Shown one piece after another: positions 36,577 to 49,479 of a stretch of 64,000 nt of DNA (its first letter is position 1; each line of letters begins with the position of its first letter). The notes beneath the pieces are model-generated. The model ran no database searches, was not told the DNA's origin, and worked only from the letters and a program-made list of their open reading frames with translations. The position numbers and the translations under genes are program-made. This stretch comes from Pontederia crassipes (Eukaryota; Streptophyta; Magnoliopsida; Commelinales; Pontederiaceae): contig CM060188.1 of NCBI GenBank assembly GCA_030549335.1, positions 14,883,501 through 14,947,500 on the forward strand. Reading direction: 5' to 3'.

Positions 36577-37690
36577 ATTATTATTGACAAATGACCATTG
36601 ATTATCCATCAAAGAGGTTTGTATTGAGGACATGTTACGAATATCTAAACCACCACTAGCAACCGGTGACTGCACCATATTCCAGCCAATAAGATGACAA
36701 CCATTAGCATTTTTCAAAGAAAACCACATGAATTTCTGTGATAATTTTTCAATCATCGCCACAGTAGAACCAGAATGTACGTGGAAGCAAAAATATGAGT
36801 AGGTAGTGCCTGGATGATAGCCTTAATCAGAGTCAATCTATCAACCTGATTTAAAAGCTTATCTTTCCAACCCACAAGCTTATTAGTTACCTTGTCAATG
36901 AGTCGATGCTACTTCCCAGTGACTTGCTTATAAGAAATGGGTACACCGAGATAAACAAAAGGAAAAGAACCCATATTGATACCGAGAGCATTGATAATGG
37001 TCTGATGCCTGTGAGCACACATACGGGGAGGGAGAAAGACGTGTTTTCTCCAGGTTGATACTTTGATTTGTAATGTACTAATAAAGCTTAAGAGTTTGGG
37101 TGATATTGGTATAGTTCTTAATATTTGTCGCAGCTAAAATGAGTAGGTCATCGGCATAAAGCAAGTGACTGGCCGTGAAATTATTTAATCGAAAAGGATG
37201 TATTTTACCAATGCTACATTGGTGATTAAGCAAGGATGATAGAACCTGTGTGACTATGACAAAAAGGTAAGGCGAGAGCGGGTCGCCTTATCTGACACCC
37301 TTATAGCTGCGGAAGGAATGAGACATCTTGCCGTTAATAATACAATGGAAGACGGGAGACGTGACACATGCCATAATCCAGTTAACAAATAAAGTTGGAA
37401 AATTCATGTGGGTAAGAACGTGATGGATTGCTGTCCAAGAGATACGATCGAATGCCTTAGCCATATCAACTTTAAGAATCATATATTTCTATCTGCTCGA
37501 GTTAAGAGAGTGCATGATCTCCTGAACCATAAGAATGTTATCGTGGATAGATCTACCAGTGATAAAAGCATTTTGCGAGGGGTCAATGAGGAGTGAGAGT
37601 GTAGGCTTGAGTCTGGCAGCTAATAGCTTTACAATCACTCGGTAAAGAACATTCAATAGGTCTGAAATCAGTGATCTTAAGGGCAAGTTT
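36577..37690 (-). pseudogene. LINE ORF2 reverse transcriptase, inverted 5' part
   Basis: Minus-strand motifs in order are SLISDLLNVLYRVIVKLLAA, LIDPSQNAFITGRSIHDNIL and KVDMAKAFDRISW (catalytic Asp). Next are KGVR-stop-GDPLSPYLF (Gln to stop) and LLYADDLLIL (the YADD catalytic pair, about 37134-37170). PFVYLGVPI and VASGGLDIRN follow. These are plant L1-type non-LTR reverse transcriptase blocks. Stops and frame shifts are present and the endonuclease is missing. The frame ends at the DNQWSFVNN segment, and the protein continues on the opposite strand at about 37705. Confidence 0.9.
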
Positions 37691-37699
37691 TTGACATTT

Positions 37700-38935
37700 T
37701 AAACAAATCAAATTCTTTATGGTCGAAACTTATTCATAATAAATATGGCATGCTGCATCCTTGGGAGACGACAATCTCTCCACACCCTGCTCGGTGCTGG
37801 AAGGCCATTTTGAATTGTATTTCTGACATTCGACCGGGCGTTATGCAGCATGTTGGTAATGGACGCACCACCTATGTTATGCATGATCCTTGGTTATTCA
37901 CGATGCCTTTCAATTTAATGCCTATGTATATCAATGTCAATGTTAATCTGGAAAATCTTGTGTTCTCGGATCTTATTGTAAATAATAACTGGAATCTTCA
38001 TACACTCTCTTCTCTCTTTGGCCCTCTCTTGATTTCTCGCATCACTGAGTTAAGGTTACCCCTCTCCGTCGATGATGACCGATGGATCCGGTGTTTGCAC
38101 CCAATGGGTCAGGCCTCCACTGCGAGCATTTATAGATTCTTATGCAACCGGCAACTCCACAGCCCTTGCCTGGAGAGCATTCTTGGATTGAGATTTGGAA
38201 GCTCATCATTCCGCAGAAAGTTAAAATTTTTCTTTGGAAATTTTTACACAATCGACTGCCTATCTTTAGACTCTCTTACGCATTTTAATAATGCAATCAG
38301 CCCTAAAACTTTTTATTTTTTAATGCTTATTTGCGAGGAATGTATGGCACTACTTTTCTCAAAACATCAAGTATAATTTTATGTTTTGTGACTCTTGGTC
38401 TTCCGGCCGCTGGCTCGAGGAAGGCGGGGACCTTGAGCCTCACTCGAGAGCTCGTCTGAGATCACTTTTTTGCTTTTGTTTTTCGGAACATCTAGCTTTC
38501 ACGTAATGATGCTCATTTCCAGTCCAAGTTTGCTATCGCCAGTGTTGTGTGGGAGAAGGCCCTTGCGGGGCATAATGAATATGTTAACGCTAATTGGTAT
38601 GAGGCATGCGACATCATCCCCCCTCCCCTCCGCGACCCTACCCAGGTCTTGTGGGAGCCCCCCGCACCGAGTTGGGTCTGTCTCAACTCTGATGATTCCT
38701 TCGTGGAATCTACGAGCTTTGGGGGTGCTAGTTTCATCATTAGATATATTGACGGCCATCTTCTTTTTGCAGATGGCTCTAGGCAATTCGGAAGATCAGC
38801 TCTGGAAGTGGAGGCGGCAGCCTTACTAGAAGGAATCAAGTCTTGCATCCACCGCGGCTATAATCTGGTGGAGTGTGGCGTTGCCTCGGAGCTCCTGGCG
38901 AGGGTTATCAACAACTCTGCGAGGGTTATCAACAA
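37700..38935 (+). pseudogene. LINE ORF2 C-terminus (zf-RVT, RNase H)
   Basis: It begins SNSLWSKLIHNKYG, which in related LINEs directly follows the segment ending the inverted part. Next come the zf-RVT region (about 38190-38270, LIIPQKVKIFLWKFLHNRLP after a frame change) and an RNase H-like domain (about 38675-38915) with WVCLNSDDSFV and EVEAAALLEGIKS. The frame is broken several times. The last part, GCGAGGGTTATCAACAACTCT, is duplicated in tandem (38897-38938). The RNase H end and the LINE 3' end are missing. Confidence 0.85.
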
Positions 38936-38939
38936 CTCT

Positions 38940-39166
38940 TCTCATTGCATTCCCATTTATCTATTTTTTTTTATTTTTTCTTTCCATTTAAATCTCTGTG
39001 TTATTATCCCATTACGTTACTTTTAACGTCAATTTTTACTTTTCCCTCCACTCCTCTATCTAACATTATTAATATCATTAACTTGTATATTTAAGCTATG
39101 ATTTAATGCATTCATATTATTTAGATGCCGGTTTTTTTTTCTTTTCTCTCCACCTTCTCTCTAACA
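38940..39166. other. AT-rich flank of candidate Helitron A
   Basis: This contains AACATTATTAATATCATTAA and GCTATGATTTAATGCATTCA segments, which recur at 44640-44810 before candidate Helitron B. No gene was seen. Confidence 0.5.
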
Positions 39167-39516
39167 TCTTATATTTATATAAAGCCGAATGACAAGTGAC
39201 CGTTTTAAACTTTCATCCTTTCACGATTTTGATTTCTCCTTTTTGTTGTTTTTTTTTGCATTTTACGTGTTTTCTTCTTCTACTCCCTCCCCTCTCTCTC
39301 TCCTCCATTATAATAAGGCGTCTCTAACAAATACATCATTACTTATACCGTTTAGAGACTTGTGCATGCGGTGACACGCAGGCGTCCATATCAAATTAAG
39401 GGCATCCGTTGAGGACGTCTGCATGCATGGGGTTGATTAAAGATCCACTCCAAAGGACAACCGTTTGAGGTCGTGTGCATGCAGGCCGTCACCTCTTGGT
39501 ACGCCGGTGTCTAGAA

Positions 39517-39639
39517 CTGATGCGAGCGGCTTACTCCGTCGTCAACGTGCAGTGTCGCGACCGCCCGAAGGTGTTGTTCAACGTCGTCTGCACACTGACA
39601 GACATGGACTACGTCATGTTCCACTGCATCTTTGGATCC
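39517..39639 (+). pseudogene. ACT-domain repeat (ACR-type) gene fragment
   Basis: Reads [20 protein letters not shown] and then [16 protein letters not shown], the start of an ACT domain as in plant ACR proteins (uridylyltransferase-like ACT-repeat regulators). About 40 codons are clear. Neither a start nor a continuing exon is present. GC-rich sequence in an AT-rich setting supports a captured exon piece. Confidence 0.75.
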
Positions 39640-40066
39640 GATCGATCGAGCTTCAAACTCATCTATCTAATTATCTTCTCTCCTTTTCACCATTGTTATT
39701 TTTTTTCTCATTTTTGTATAAAATGAAAATTTCAAACACTCATCTATCTAATGCATTTAATCTACTGCGCAAATAGTTACACATTTGAATGGAATATAAA
39801 GAATTATCATAATTTGAATGTAAAGAGCTATCCAAAGAATTGCACATTCGAATGGAATATGAACAACTATTATAAATTATAAATCGGAATATGATGAGTA
39901 GAATAATTGATTGTGCACCTCCATATAACGAGACCAATCTTTTTGGGTGGAGCGTAAAGAGGACCTCCAAAGGCATGGTTGGCTAAATACAAAGAGGACC
40001 TCGAGTGCAGAGGTATGTTCTTCATTAATCCTTTTGTACCACCTGTCTCCTTCATTGTTGTCCACC

Positions 40067-40192
40067 ATGGCGGAGCTCAAGAAGCTCTCGGGAGTGTGCG
40101 ATCTCATGAGCATATGGTGAATTGGCGCCCACTCCCACATCCGCGGCCTCGCCTCAACGCGTCATGATGTCCGACACATCTCCAAGGGAGGA
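40067..40192 (+). pseudogene. RuvB-like 2 (Reptin) N-terminal fragment
   Basis: From the ATG at 40067: MAELKKLSGVCDL, a stop replacing a basic residue, then IGAHSHIRGL. This is the conserved N-terminus of RuvB-like 2, an AAA+ ATPase of chromatin remodelling complexes. The following residues (RHISKG) are only weakly alike, and the ATPase domain is absent. The presumed 5' leader of the source gene is kept just upstream. Confidence 0.75.
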
Positions 40193-40254
40193 CACCTATC
40201 TTTTTGGGTGGATGGTAAAGAGGACATGGTTACGTCCACGCTTATTTGCTTCAG

Positions 40255-40600
40255 GTCCCACTTGGAACCAATGGATGTGCATATTTTCAGTTTGAAGATA
40301 TTTGCGACAGACCTTTGGTGGCAGCATATTACTTTGGTTTATTTAGTAAGCTGATTTATTACTTTGGTTTATTTAGTAAGGTGATTTCTTTCTTCCATCA
40401 GTTTTGTTATTTTTCCAAATCCAATGTTATTGGGTTATTATGTTCTCCATTTTGCTATATTTATTTGTCTTATGGTTGCAAAGTGCAAACTGATGTCTTG
40501 CAGAAAACTTTCACACACTTGCAATTGATGGCATCCCCAAATTCGATCTTCACAATAGAACTGCAGCTGAATTAATTGCCGTTTTGTCACCTTAGTTGAT
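40255..40600 (+). pseudogene. AFG1-like ATPase fragment, two exons with intron
   Basis: After a TTCAG acceptor (40254) the first exon piece reads VPLGTNGCAYFQFEDICDRP, then AAYYFGLF. The second, after TTGCAG (40503), reads NFHTLAIDGIPKFDLHNRTA, then a one-base shift and RFVTLVDV. This matches the C-terminal part of mitochondrial AFG1/LACE1-type ATPases. The donor GTAAG at 40346 joins the exons in frame (GLF-K-NFHTLA). A 23-bp segment including this donor is duplicated directly after it. Retained introns show DNA-level capture. Confidence 0.78.
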
Positions 40601-40609
40601 GTACGTCTC

Positions 40610-41175
40610 GGGCTTATGTTTGACATAATACTTTTCATCATACAAGCTTTCTGCCTCTGGTTTCTGATCATGTTTTATATGTCTTCCTGTTTTTAGCTGC
40701 CTCTCCTTATATGGGATATTCTATTGATGTTTGATGTTTATTAGCCATCTAGATTTGTGTCCGAAACTCAATATTGGGTACTGGCCAGAACTCATTCCTC
40801 TCCTGACAAATAAGTTATCATAAATTAGGTATTAGGTTACATACTAGATATTTTTTTTAGTTTTTCCAGTGGTGGTTGCATACTTGATTTTGATGTGAGT
40901 AAGTGTGATCTATAAACATTAATATGTACGAAAGCTTCTTGCAATCTGTTTCTAGGGGGATATATATACACTTGATTATATGCATACAAAAAAATAATAA
41001 TAATAAAGAATGGCCGTAGAAAATTAAATGTTTTAGCTTCTACTGTAACAAAGGAAAAAAACTGCTTGCATAATTGAATACTGCTACGCGAAAAAAAAAG
41101 GCTCAAGAAGTGAACAACAAAATGCATGGAAAAAAGTAAAAAAGAAATAGAGAAAGGAGAGAAGGGGCTAATTTC
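40610..41175. other. Helitron A interior, nothing recognised
   Basis: AT-rich, with an A-rich patch at 40980-41150. No further captured exon was recognised. Confidence 0.35.
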
Positions 41176-42400
<1,225 letters not shown>

Positions 42401-42735
42401 ATTTGAAAAAATCAATATCATTTTCTTAAAAATATGATATTATTTTCTATAAAATATATATTATTGATAGTAAAATTGTAATATATTTTTTAGCACACAT
42501 ATGGGAATGTAAAATAATACTTATTCTAATATTATGAAAGACATAATATTTTTTTATAATTATATTAAATATGTTAAAATATAAACTTAATTAATATTTG
42601 TTTTAATTCAAATTGTAAGACGTATATATAGATATATATATAATGTATGTTACAAAAATTAGTGTATATATATTATAAATTATAATAAAAATATAAAGTT
42701 ATATTTTTATTTATATATTAAAATATATTTAAATT

Positions 42736-42747
42736 GCGCGAAGCGCG
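42736..42747 (+). other. Helitron-type 3' hairpin
   Basis: GCGCGAAGCGCG can fold as a GCGC stem with a short loop. It lies 15 nt before the candidate 3' terminus and stands out in AT-rich surroundings. Confidence 0.6.
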
Positions 42748-43301
42748 ATCGAGTTAGATTAGTTAATATATATAACTAAAATTCGATTACTTTCATTTTC
42801 CAAATATTATCTTGTACAACAAGTTTTCAGAAATAAATATGTTAGAGGACAAAGCAGTAAAAAAAGGAAGTTATGACATTAAAATTTTGGGATTTTCGTT
42901 AAGGGCGCCCAGAGTAATTACAAGTGCTCTTTTTAATTACTTATCACTTGCTTTCTTGAGTGTAGTGATTAATTTTTAACTACTCAATAATGTATATATA
43001 TTACCTAACAAAAGACTTATCACTTATTAAATTTGAGTGATGTGCATTATCTTACTCATTGTATATAAATAGTTTGTCTAACAATTCACAAATAATTTTA
43101 ACAATTCAGATAACTATATTTACTTATAACAAGTGGTTATTAGATAATATACGTCTTTTACTAGAAATATCTTTTATCCTAAAAAAAATAGATAACTTGA
43201 TCGAAATCTCGGACCATAACTTTGTAAAATTATATATTAAATAAAAAATTGAATTCCATGAAGAAAAAAGGGGGACACGATCGAATGGACGCCTCCATTA
43301 A

Positions 43302-43694
43302 GTCAAATTTATAAACATGATACATTTTAAATGAAGATAACGATAACATATTATGAAAATATGTATTCACAATAATTATAGTAACTAATAATATTATTAT
43401 ATTTGGTGGTGGTGGTGGCGGCGGCGGCGGCGATGATGATGATGATGATAACAATTATTATTATCATTATTAGTATTAATAATATTATTATTAATATAAT
43501 TATGATAATGACAACAAGAATGATAATTTTATTTTTTGTTGTTATGGTCATCAAATAATTTCTTTAGAGTTACAATTAGATGTCAAATTTATAAACAAGA
43601 TACATTTTAAATGAAGATAACGATAACATATTATGAAAATATGTATTTACAATAATTATAGTAACTAATAATATTATTATATTTGGTGGTGGTG

Positions 43695-43768
<74 letters not shown>

Positions 43769-43905
43769 TGTTATTATTAGTATTAATATTAATATTAATA
43801 TTATTATTATTAATTATAATGATGATAATGACAACAAGAATGATAATTTTATTTTTTGTTGTTATGGCCATCAAATAATTTCTTTAGAGTTACAATTAGA
43901 TGCCA
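43302..43905 (+). repeat. 280-bp tandem duplication within R1c
   Basis: Units start GTCAAATTTATAAACAWGAT at 43302 and 43582. R1a has one unit only. The first unit has a GGC/GAT microsatellite (43407-43449) where the second has AAT (43694-43768). Confidence 0.9.
43694..43768 (+). repeat. (AAT)n microsatellite, about 25 units
   Basis: A perfect run in the second unit of the duplication. Confidence 0.97.
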
Positions 43906-44469
43906 ATTTCAATGGATATTTCAATGTGAATTATCATTTTACAGGTAATATATAGCGTTAGATAATTTCTTCTGCCTATAAGATAATGTCTTGAACCTAA
44001 ATGGTTTTAAAATTTAAATGATCAGTAACGTAAGAAAATTACCCATCGATGAATGCGTCCTAAGAGAATTACTTGTAATGCCGAAAGAAAACTGACCATT
44101 GTTGTACAATAATTGCATATTGCATGTTGCGTTGCATTATTGACGGCCCAACGTTCGTAAGTTAATTTGTTTATAGTTGTGACAACCACGTAGCTGTGTA
44201 AAAAGACCTCTAGCAAAAAAAATATTAAAAAAAACGTGCAGCAAAGAGATGGACAATTCCGTCCGGATGAACCGATTCCATTCGACCGACACTCCAGGCA
44301 CAACACAACACAACACGGGCTCAGCGAATCCAAGCCTGGCCTGAGCAGGCACGTGCGTAACACTGTTTTTTAATTGGACAAAATGTTGGCTTTGACCTCC
44401 GTGTTTTCCGGAGGCGATCTAATTCTCTCTTTTGGGTTCGGACAAGGCGAGGTGGAGGACAATTTTTTC

Positions 44470-44608
44470 ACGTGCGTCCTAACTTCACCCGTCTCGTGTG
44501 GCGACCTTCATCGCGCTTCGCCGAGGTAGATTTCACCTTCCGCTGCGTTTCGTCTTGCTAACTAGGGGCTTGACGAACCGCACATCTTCGCCTGAGGGAC
44601 ACGACACG
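44470..44608 (+). mobile_element. MULE TIR fragment
   Basis: ACGTGCGTCCTAACTTCACC and the next roughly 130 bp match the MULE-1 left TIR at 5814. The match stops at CGACACG, where AT-rich DNA starts. Confidence 0.75.
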
Positions 44609-44901
44609 TATTAATATAATTAACTTAATATTTAAACTATGATTTAATACATTCATATTATTTAAATTTGTCTATACGGAACTTTAAAGAAGAATAGATA
44701 TTGAAGCCATTAATTAAGCATGTCATGTTTTCCTTCTCCCTCTATTTTCTCTACATTATTAATATCATTACATTATATATATAAGCTATGATTTGTTGCA
44801 CTCATTATTTAAATTTCTCTATATGGAATCTGAAAAGAATGCATATTTAACACTTGGAATTCATTAAATCGATCCTCCTATCACCTTATCATAATTAAAT
44901 A

Positions 44902-45313
44902 TCTTATATTTATATAAAACTGGATTCAAGTGGTAGTTTCAAATGACTCTCCACCCAACATTCTTACTCATTTTTTTCTCAATTTTTTGGTCATTTATAT
45001 TTTTCTTTCATATTTTCCATATTTTTTTAATATGAAACAGTTTGGCACCTCGACAACATTCCAACGATTCACTAATTAATATGCATGAAGCAAACGACGC
45101 TCCATTTTTTACTACTAACGTTTTCAACTATATGTATATACTCCATGACATCCGAGCAAGCATGTTCAAAGGGAGCTGCAGTAGTCGTCCAATCCAGAAG
45201 TCGAGATGGTATGCAGACAAACTCCGTGTGGCGAGGTCAACGACATCAACAAGGGCTCGTGCACACCGGAGGAGGACATGAAACTTGTGGCGTATGGCCA
45301 CAACGACTGGCGA
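44902..45313 (+). mobile_element. Candidate Helitron B, 5' part
   Basis: Starts A|TCTTATATTTATATAAAACT, matching the candidate Helitron A start. Preceding sequence (44640-44900) also resembles the DNA before A. It carries an R2R3-MYB fragment and is split by a solo LTR at 45314, resuming at 54334. No 3' hairpin/CTRR end was identified. Confidence 0.45.
45206..45313 (+). pseudogene. R2R3-MYB gene fragment, first part
   Basis: From the ATG at 45206 the frame reads MVCRQTPCGEVNDINKG, then SCTPEEDMKLVAYGHNDWR. This is the N-terminus and first half of the R2 repeat of an R2R3-MYB transcription factor. The first core Trp is replaced by Cys, while the second (NDWR) is kept. It breaks off at a solo LTR insertion and continues at 54339. 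Confidence 0.82.
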
Positions 45314-45451
45314 TGTAACACACGAAAAAAAAACAAATGGATAAGATCAAATAGAAGGTGACAACTATGAGTGGATAAGATCAAATATGTCATCGTTGAG
45401 TGGATAAGGCTCTAGGAGTTCAAAATTGGGAATTCCTCCCACCAAAACCCC

Positions 45452-45459
45452 TATAAAAA
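45452..45459 (+). promoter_or_regulatory. TATA box of solo LTR
   Basis: CCTATAAAAAGG is followed by CT-rich sequence, the usual LTR promoter layout. Confidence 0.6.
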
Positions 45460-45964
45460 GGGGCTCCTTCTTGAACATTCACCTTCCCTTCCATTTGCCT
45501 CCTTACCATTAAGAATGTTGCTGTAGAAGCTCTCCTTTTGTGCCATCAAAGGGCATAGTAATAATGGTTTCTTCGTTTTTGCACTTGATTTCATTTCCAA
45601 TGTCATCCCCTTACATTCTTCTCCAATCGGGTTGCTTCATAGGTGGGGAACGACAAGGGGAGAACGACCACCGGTGACCGAAAGAATTTCGTGCAAGGAT
45701 CGACCAAGGAAAGAGTGGGTGAATCTGAAATCCCTCTGCATAACCTAAATAAGATTAGACTAGAATGATTGCTGTGAAAAATCTTATGATATACTTATGG
45801 CCGAATGGAAAAATTGAAGGAAACGAATTGTTTGATTATATTCTTGTTTAATCCATGATTTGTGATGCTCTGCGACTAAGGATGTGTTTGTATCATTACT
45901 CCATGTTTAGATGAATGTTTGTAAGCCGTGATTACATTTAGGATTGGAAATCCCTAAATTTTCG

Positions 45965-46310
45965 ACCTCTGCTCGATTTTTGTTTTTCGTCGACCGGTCG
46001 ACCGATCCAAAGATATCGATCGACCGGTGATGTGAAAATCGATCGATCGACCGATAGAGATCGGTCGATCGATCATTCCTCCAGTGCTGCATAGTTCGGC
46101 CGACCGATTGGTTGAGACCACTGCACGGACCCAGACCCATCGGTCGACCAATCTAGAGAAATCGATCGATCGATGCCCAAAAGTCAGTCGACCGAGACCC
46201 ATTGAACGGAATCAGACCCATCGGTCGACCGATCCAGAGATATCGGTCGACCGGTGCCCATAAGTCGGTCGATCGATTAGTGAGAACCGATCGACCGAAC
46301 CCTAAGCAGA
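45965..46310. repeat. GGTCGACCGAT palindrome array
   Basis: Roughly 20 degenerate copies of TCGGTCGACCGAT or ATCGATCGATCGACC lie within the solo LTR, between its TATA box and the LARD insertion. Confidence 0.85.
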
Positions 46311-46518
46311 TTTCATTTTATTTGCTAATTGATCTAGATTCTTTCCATGATTATGATATGCTATTCCCTACTGATTGAATTGTTGTATGACTGAATCATT
46401 TGTCTTGTTATTGATCTGTCCAGTGATCAAATCATCTTATAGAATGAAAGAACGATGAATTGATAAAGTGATTGATTAAGAAAGATGAAAAGATAAGAGA
46501 GAGGGTGGCCAGCCCATG

Positions 46519-48247
46519 TGATGCGATGTATTTGTAATAATAAAATTTGCTAGCAAGTGCACTAGTCGCTCAAGTAATATAGTAATAGGAGTAAGAGTGT
46601 CGAACACACGAGGAATATTATTAATTCAATATCTGAATCTTTAAATTAATAAGAGATGAAAAACATGGATTTTGAAAATGAGTTTTATAAAATAAAATAA
46701 AGAAAATAAGATAAAGATAAGATAGTGGTGTTGAAGTTAGGCCTTAGAATGAAAATAGATCAGGATAAATATTTGAACCATAAAAGATAACTTTAATCTT
46801 TAAAGATGGATTAGAGTCTCCCTAAAGTAATCTAATATGATTAACTTGTGATCTCCACGACTGGCATCCCTCAATCTAATCATATAGAACTATCTTAATT
46901 TAATAAGAATTGAACTCTCCACGACTGGTACCCCCAAAATCATATTAAAATTAAGATGCATTAAATTGGTTTCTCTAGACTATTAATCACTCCACAAACT
47001 GGTATAGATTAATAGACCACACAAACTTGATTCTCCACACACTAGTTATCAAATTTATGTCAATTATTAATTCCAAATAAAATCAATTATAATTAGCATA
47101 ATAAATTCTGAAATTAAACACTCCACAAACTGGTATAGCCTAATTCAGAAATTCAATTAACTAACATAAAAGCATTAAGCACAATTAATAATTGATCAGA
47201 AAAGATTAAAACAAATAAAATGGGGTCCAAACATTTCCCTTCAATTAATAATCTCCTAAAATAATAATCCTAAAAACATGGAGTTCATCCTAAAAATTCT
47301 GGAGAGATAATAACAAAATAACAATAATAATCGAAAGAATTACACCCAAAATAGAAGTAGAGCTCTCGAATTGGGCAGACAGTCGGGCATCCTCTCGGAC
47401 TTGATCAGGGTCGCGATCAACCTCCAGCCGTCGCACCTCTCTCCTTTTGGTCGTAGCCTGCAGAGCTCACGACTCGCCGTGGAAGAAACCTGAACTTCCG
47501 AGCACTCATTGAAACGATGGATTCTTCATGTATTTATAGGGTGCGGACGGCCTTCAATTTGATATCAGCCGTAACATCGTACGGTTGACTTTAAAATTAT
47601 AAGATAAACTCGGCCAAAGATAAATCCTTTTTATCATTACGCCCAAAGATAAATATTTCTTATCTTTACACCTTCATATATCTTGTTACGCCCAAAGATA
47701 AACTTGGCCAAAAGAATGATTTCATTGCCACTACCCCCTCCAAATCTCGGCCGTAAGGAATTATTTTATCTTTACTCCCAAAGAGATAAAATTCCTTTTA
47801 CTCCCTCCAAATCTCGGCCGTAAGGAAGGAACTTATCCTGCTACGCCCAAAAGATAAAATCATTTATCTTTACTCCTTCAAATCTTAGCCGTAACAAAGA
47901 ATTAAATCTCGTTACGCCCTAGAAATCTCGGCCGTAACAACTTGGGTGTAAAGCCAAATTTCGGTCGTAATGATGAATTCTTCATCCTAATCTCGGCCGT
48001 AATGATAAATTCTTTGAAATTTTGGCCGATATAGCACAATCCATTTTAATCTCGATTTTTCCTGCAAAATAATTATTAAAATTTAGTTAATCTATCCACA
48101 ATTAAAATATTCAGAGAATTTAATAATTAAAATTGATAAATCCGGAATTACGATTAAAAATGACTAAAAATGATGCATGGCATGAACAAATTACAGAAAA
48201 GTTAACTAAAATAATAATCTAAAATATGTTATATTTTGCATGCATCA
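46519..48247 (-). repeat. LARD 3' LTR
   Basis: Contains a minus-strand TATA box (47531-47538) and, at 47570-48030, several CGGCCGTAA motifs. Confidence 0.95.
47531..47538 (-). promoter_or_regulatory. TATA box in LARD LTR
   Basis: CCCTATAAATAC read on the minus strand. The same element lies at 52860-52867 in the other LTR. Confidence 0.65.
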
Positions 48248-48266
48248 AACTCCCCCAAGTTTAAAG
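48248..48266 (-). other. LARD polypurine tract
   Basis: On the minus strand AAACTTGGGGGAGTT abuts the TGATGCATGC start of the 3' LTR, where gypsy elements prime plus-strand DNA. Confidence 0.8.
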
Positions 48267-48589
48267 TCTTGCTTGTCCTCAAGCAAGAATTCAAAACAAG
48301 GCTCAAGAAAGTTCCATCGTAGCCTCCACATTGTCGACTGACTAATTTTCTCACACAGTTCTTCTACACACCTACTACTCAGTATCTCACCATTTTTCAT
48401 GCACTTAGCTTCATAGAAGTTCTGAATGCTACACAAATTTAAACAATCTCAAGTTCAGCCTTCCGGAAAAATAAATTGTCTGTCAAATAATAGCATTGAT
48501 ATTGAACACATAAGTACTAATTGAGCTTAAAACTTTTTCTTTTTCTTTTCATTTTTCAACTTTATTTTCAATCATTTAAAAAGTTCTAA

Positions 48590-48910
48590 TCTTCAAGCAG
48601 GATTGCACAAGGAAGTTCATGTAGCGGGTTTTGGACTGATGACTCCCAGACCAGATGACCTTAGGGCACCAGGTGATAAAGCACCCATCGAGTTTACTTG
48701 CCCGAACAACCAAAGTTCTGAATGAAGAGTTCGAACTTAGCCATGATTCAGTACTCATGTGCTTCTCCATATTCCACAAGATGGTCCATGTAGCAGGTTT
48801 TCGATCGACGGATCCCAGAGCAGTTGCCCTTAGGTCGCCAGGCATGAACCCCTACGGATCTAATTACCCGAACACATCTTGGTTCCGGATAACACTTTTG
48901 TACCTACACA
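48590..48910 (+). repeat. Two tandem units of about 180 bp in the LARD interior
   Basis: Units share TTCATGTAGCGGGTTTT / TCCATGTAGCAGGTTTT, then CCTTAGG and a Gly-Pro-rich-looking but untranslated tail. Small frames across them are not supported as genes. Confidence 0.7.
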
Positions 48911-49479
48911 TAACTTTATTCATTTTTTTTATTTAACATAATTATTTGTTGGGGTTTAACTAACCCTTCTTTTTTATAAGCTCAAAAAGTACTTGATATG
49001 GTCAATAAGAAGGCTACTACTAATCAAGACTTAAAATAAATAAAAAGGCATGAATATGATTTTGTCGTCTAGTCATTCATAATTCTACTTAGCATAGGCA
49101 CATAGTCCATAAGTTTGATACTAAAATAGCAAGTGATAAGAAAGAAAAGTATTCAAATTTCATCAATTAACAATATGTCTTTGAACTTAACAATATGTCA
49201 TCTACTAAAAGATAATTAAAACAATAAGACAAGAGTTTGTAAGATGGTAGCAAAAATAAATGCATGCAATGGTATTTTTAGAAAATTTTCAAAATTTTCA
49301 ATTTTTTTTTTTTTACAAATAGATGCAAACATAAGCAAATAAAAAGAAAGAAACATGCAATGCATGGAATGCAAACTCCCCCAAGCTTGAACTAGACACT
49401 GTCCTCAGTGTTATGCCAGCAAGGGAAAGAGTAAAGATAATATGAAACAGCTAAAGAAATGAAAATAAGGAAAAGGGAA

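Larger units (their letters stand above)
42763..44469 (+). repeat. Dispersed repeat R1, copy c (uninterrupted)
   Basis: It is colinear with R1a (202-1288 plus 2371-2655) and serves as the empty-site reference for the TIR element at 1289-2370. It begins exactly at the end of candidate Helitron A and runs into a MULE TIR fragment. Confidence 0.85.
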
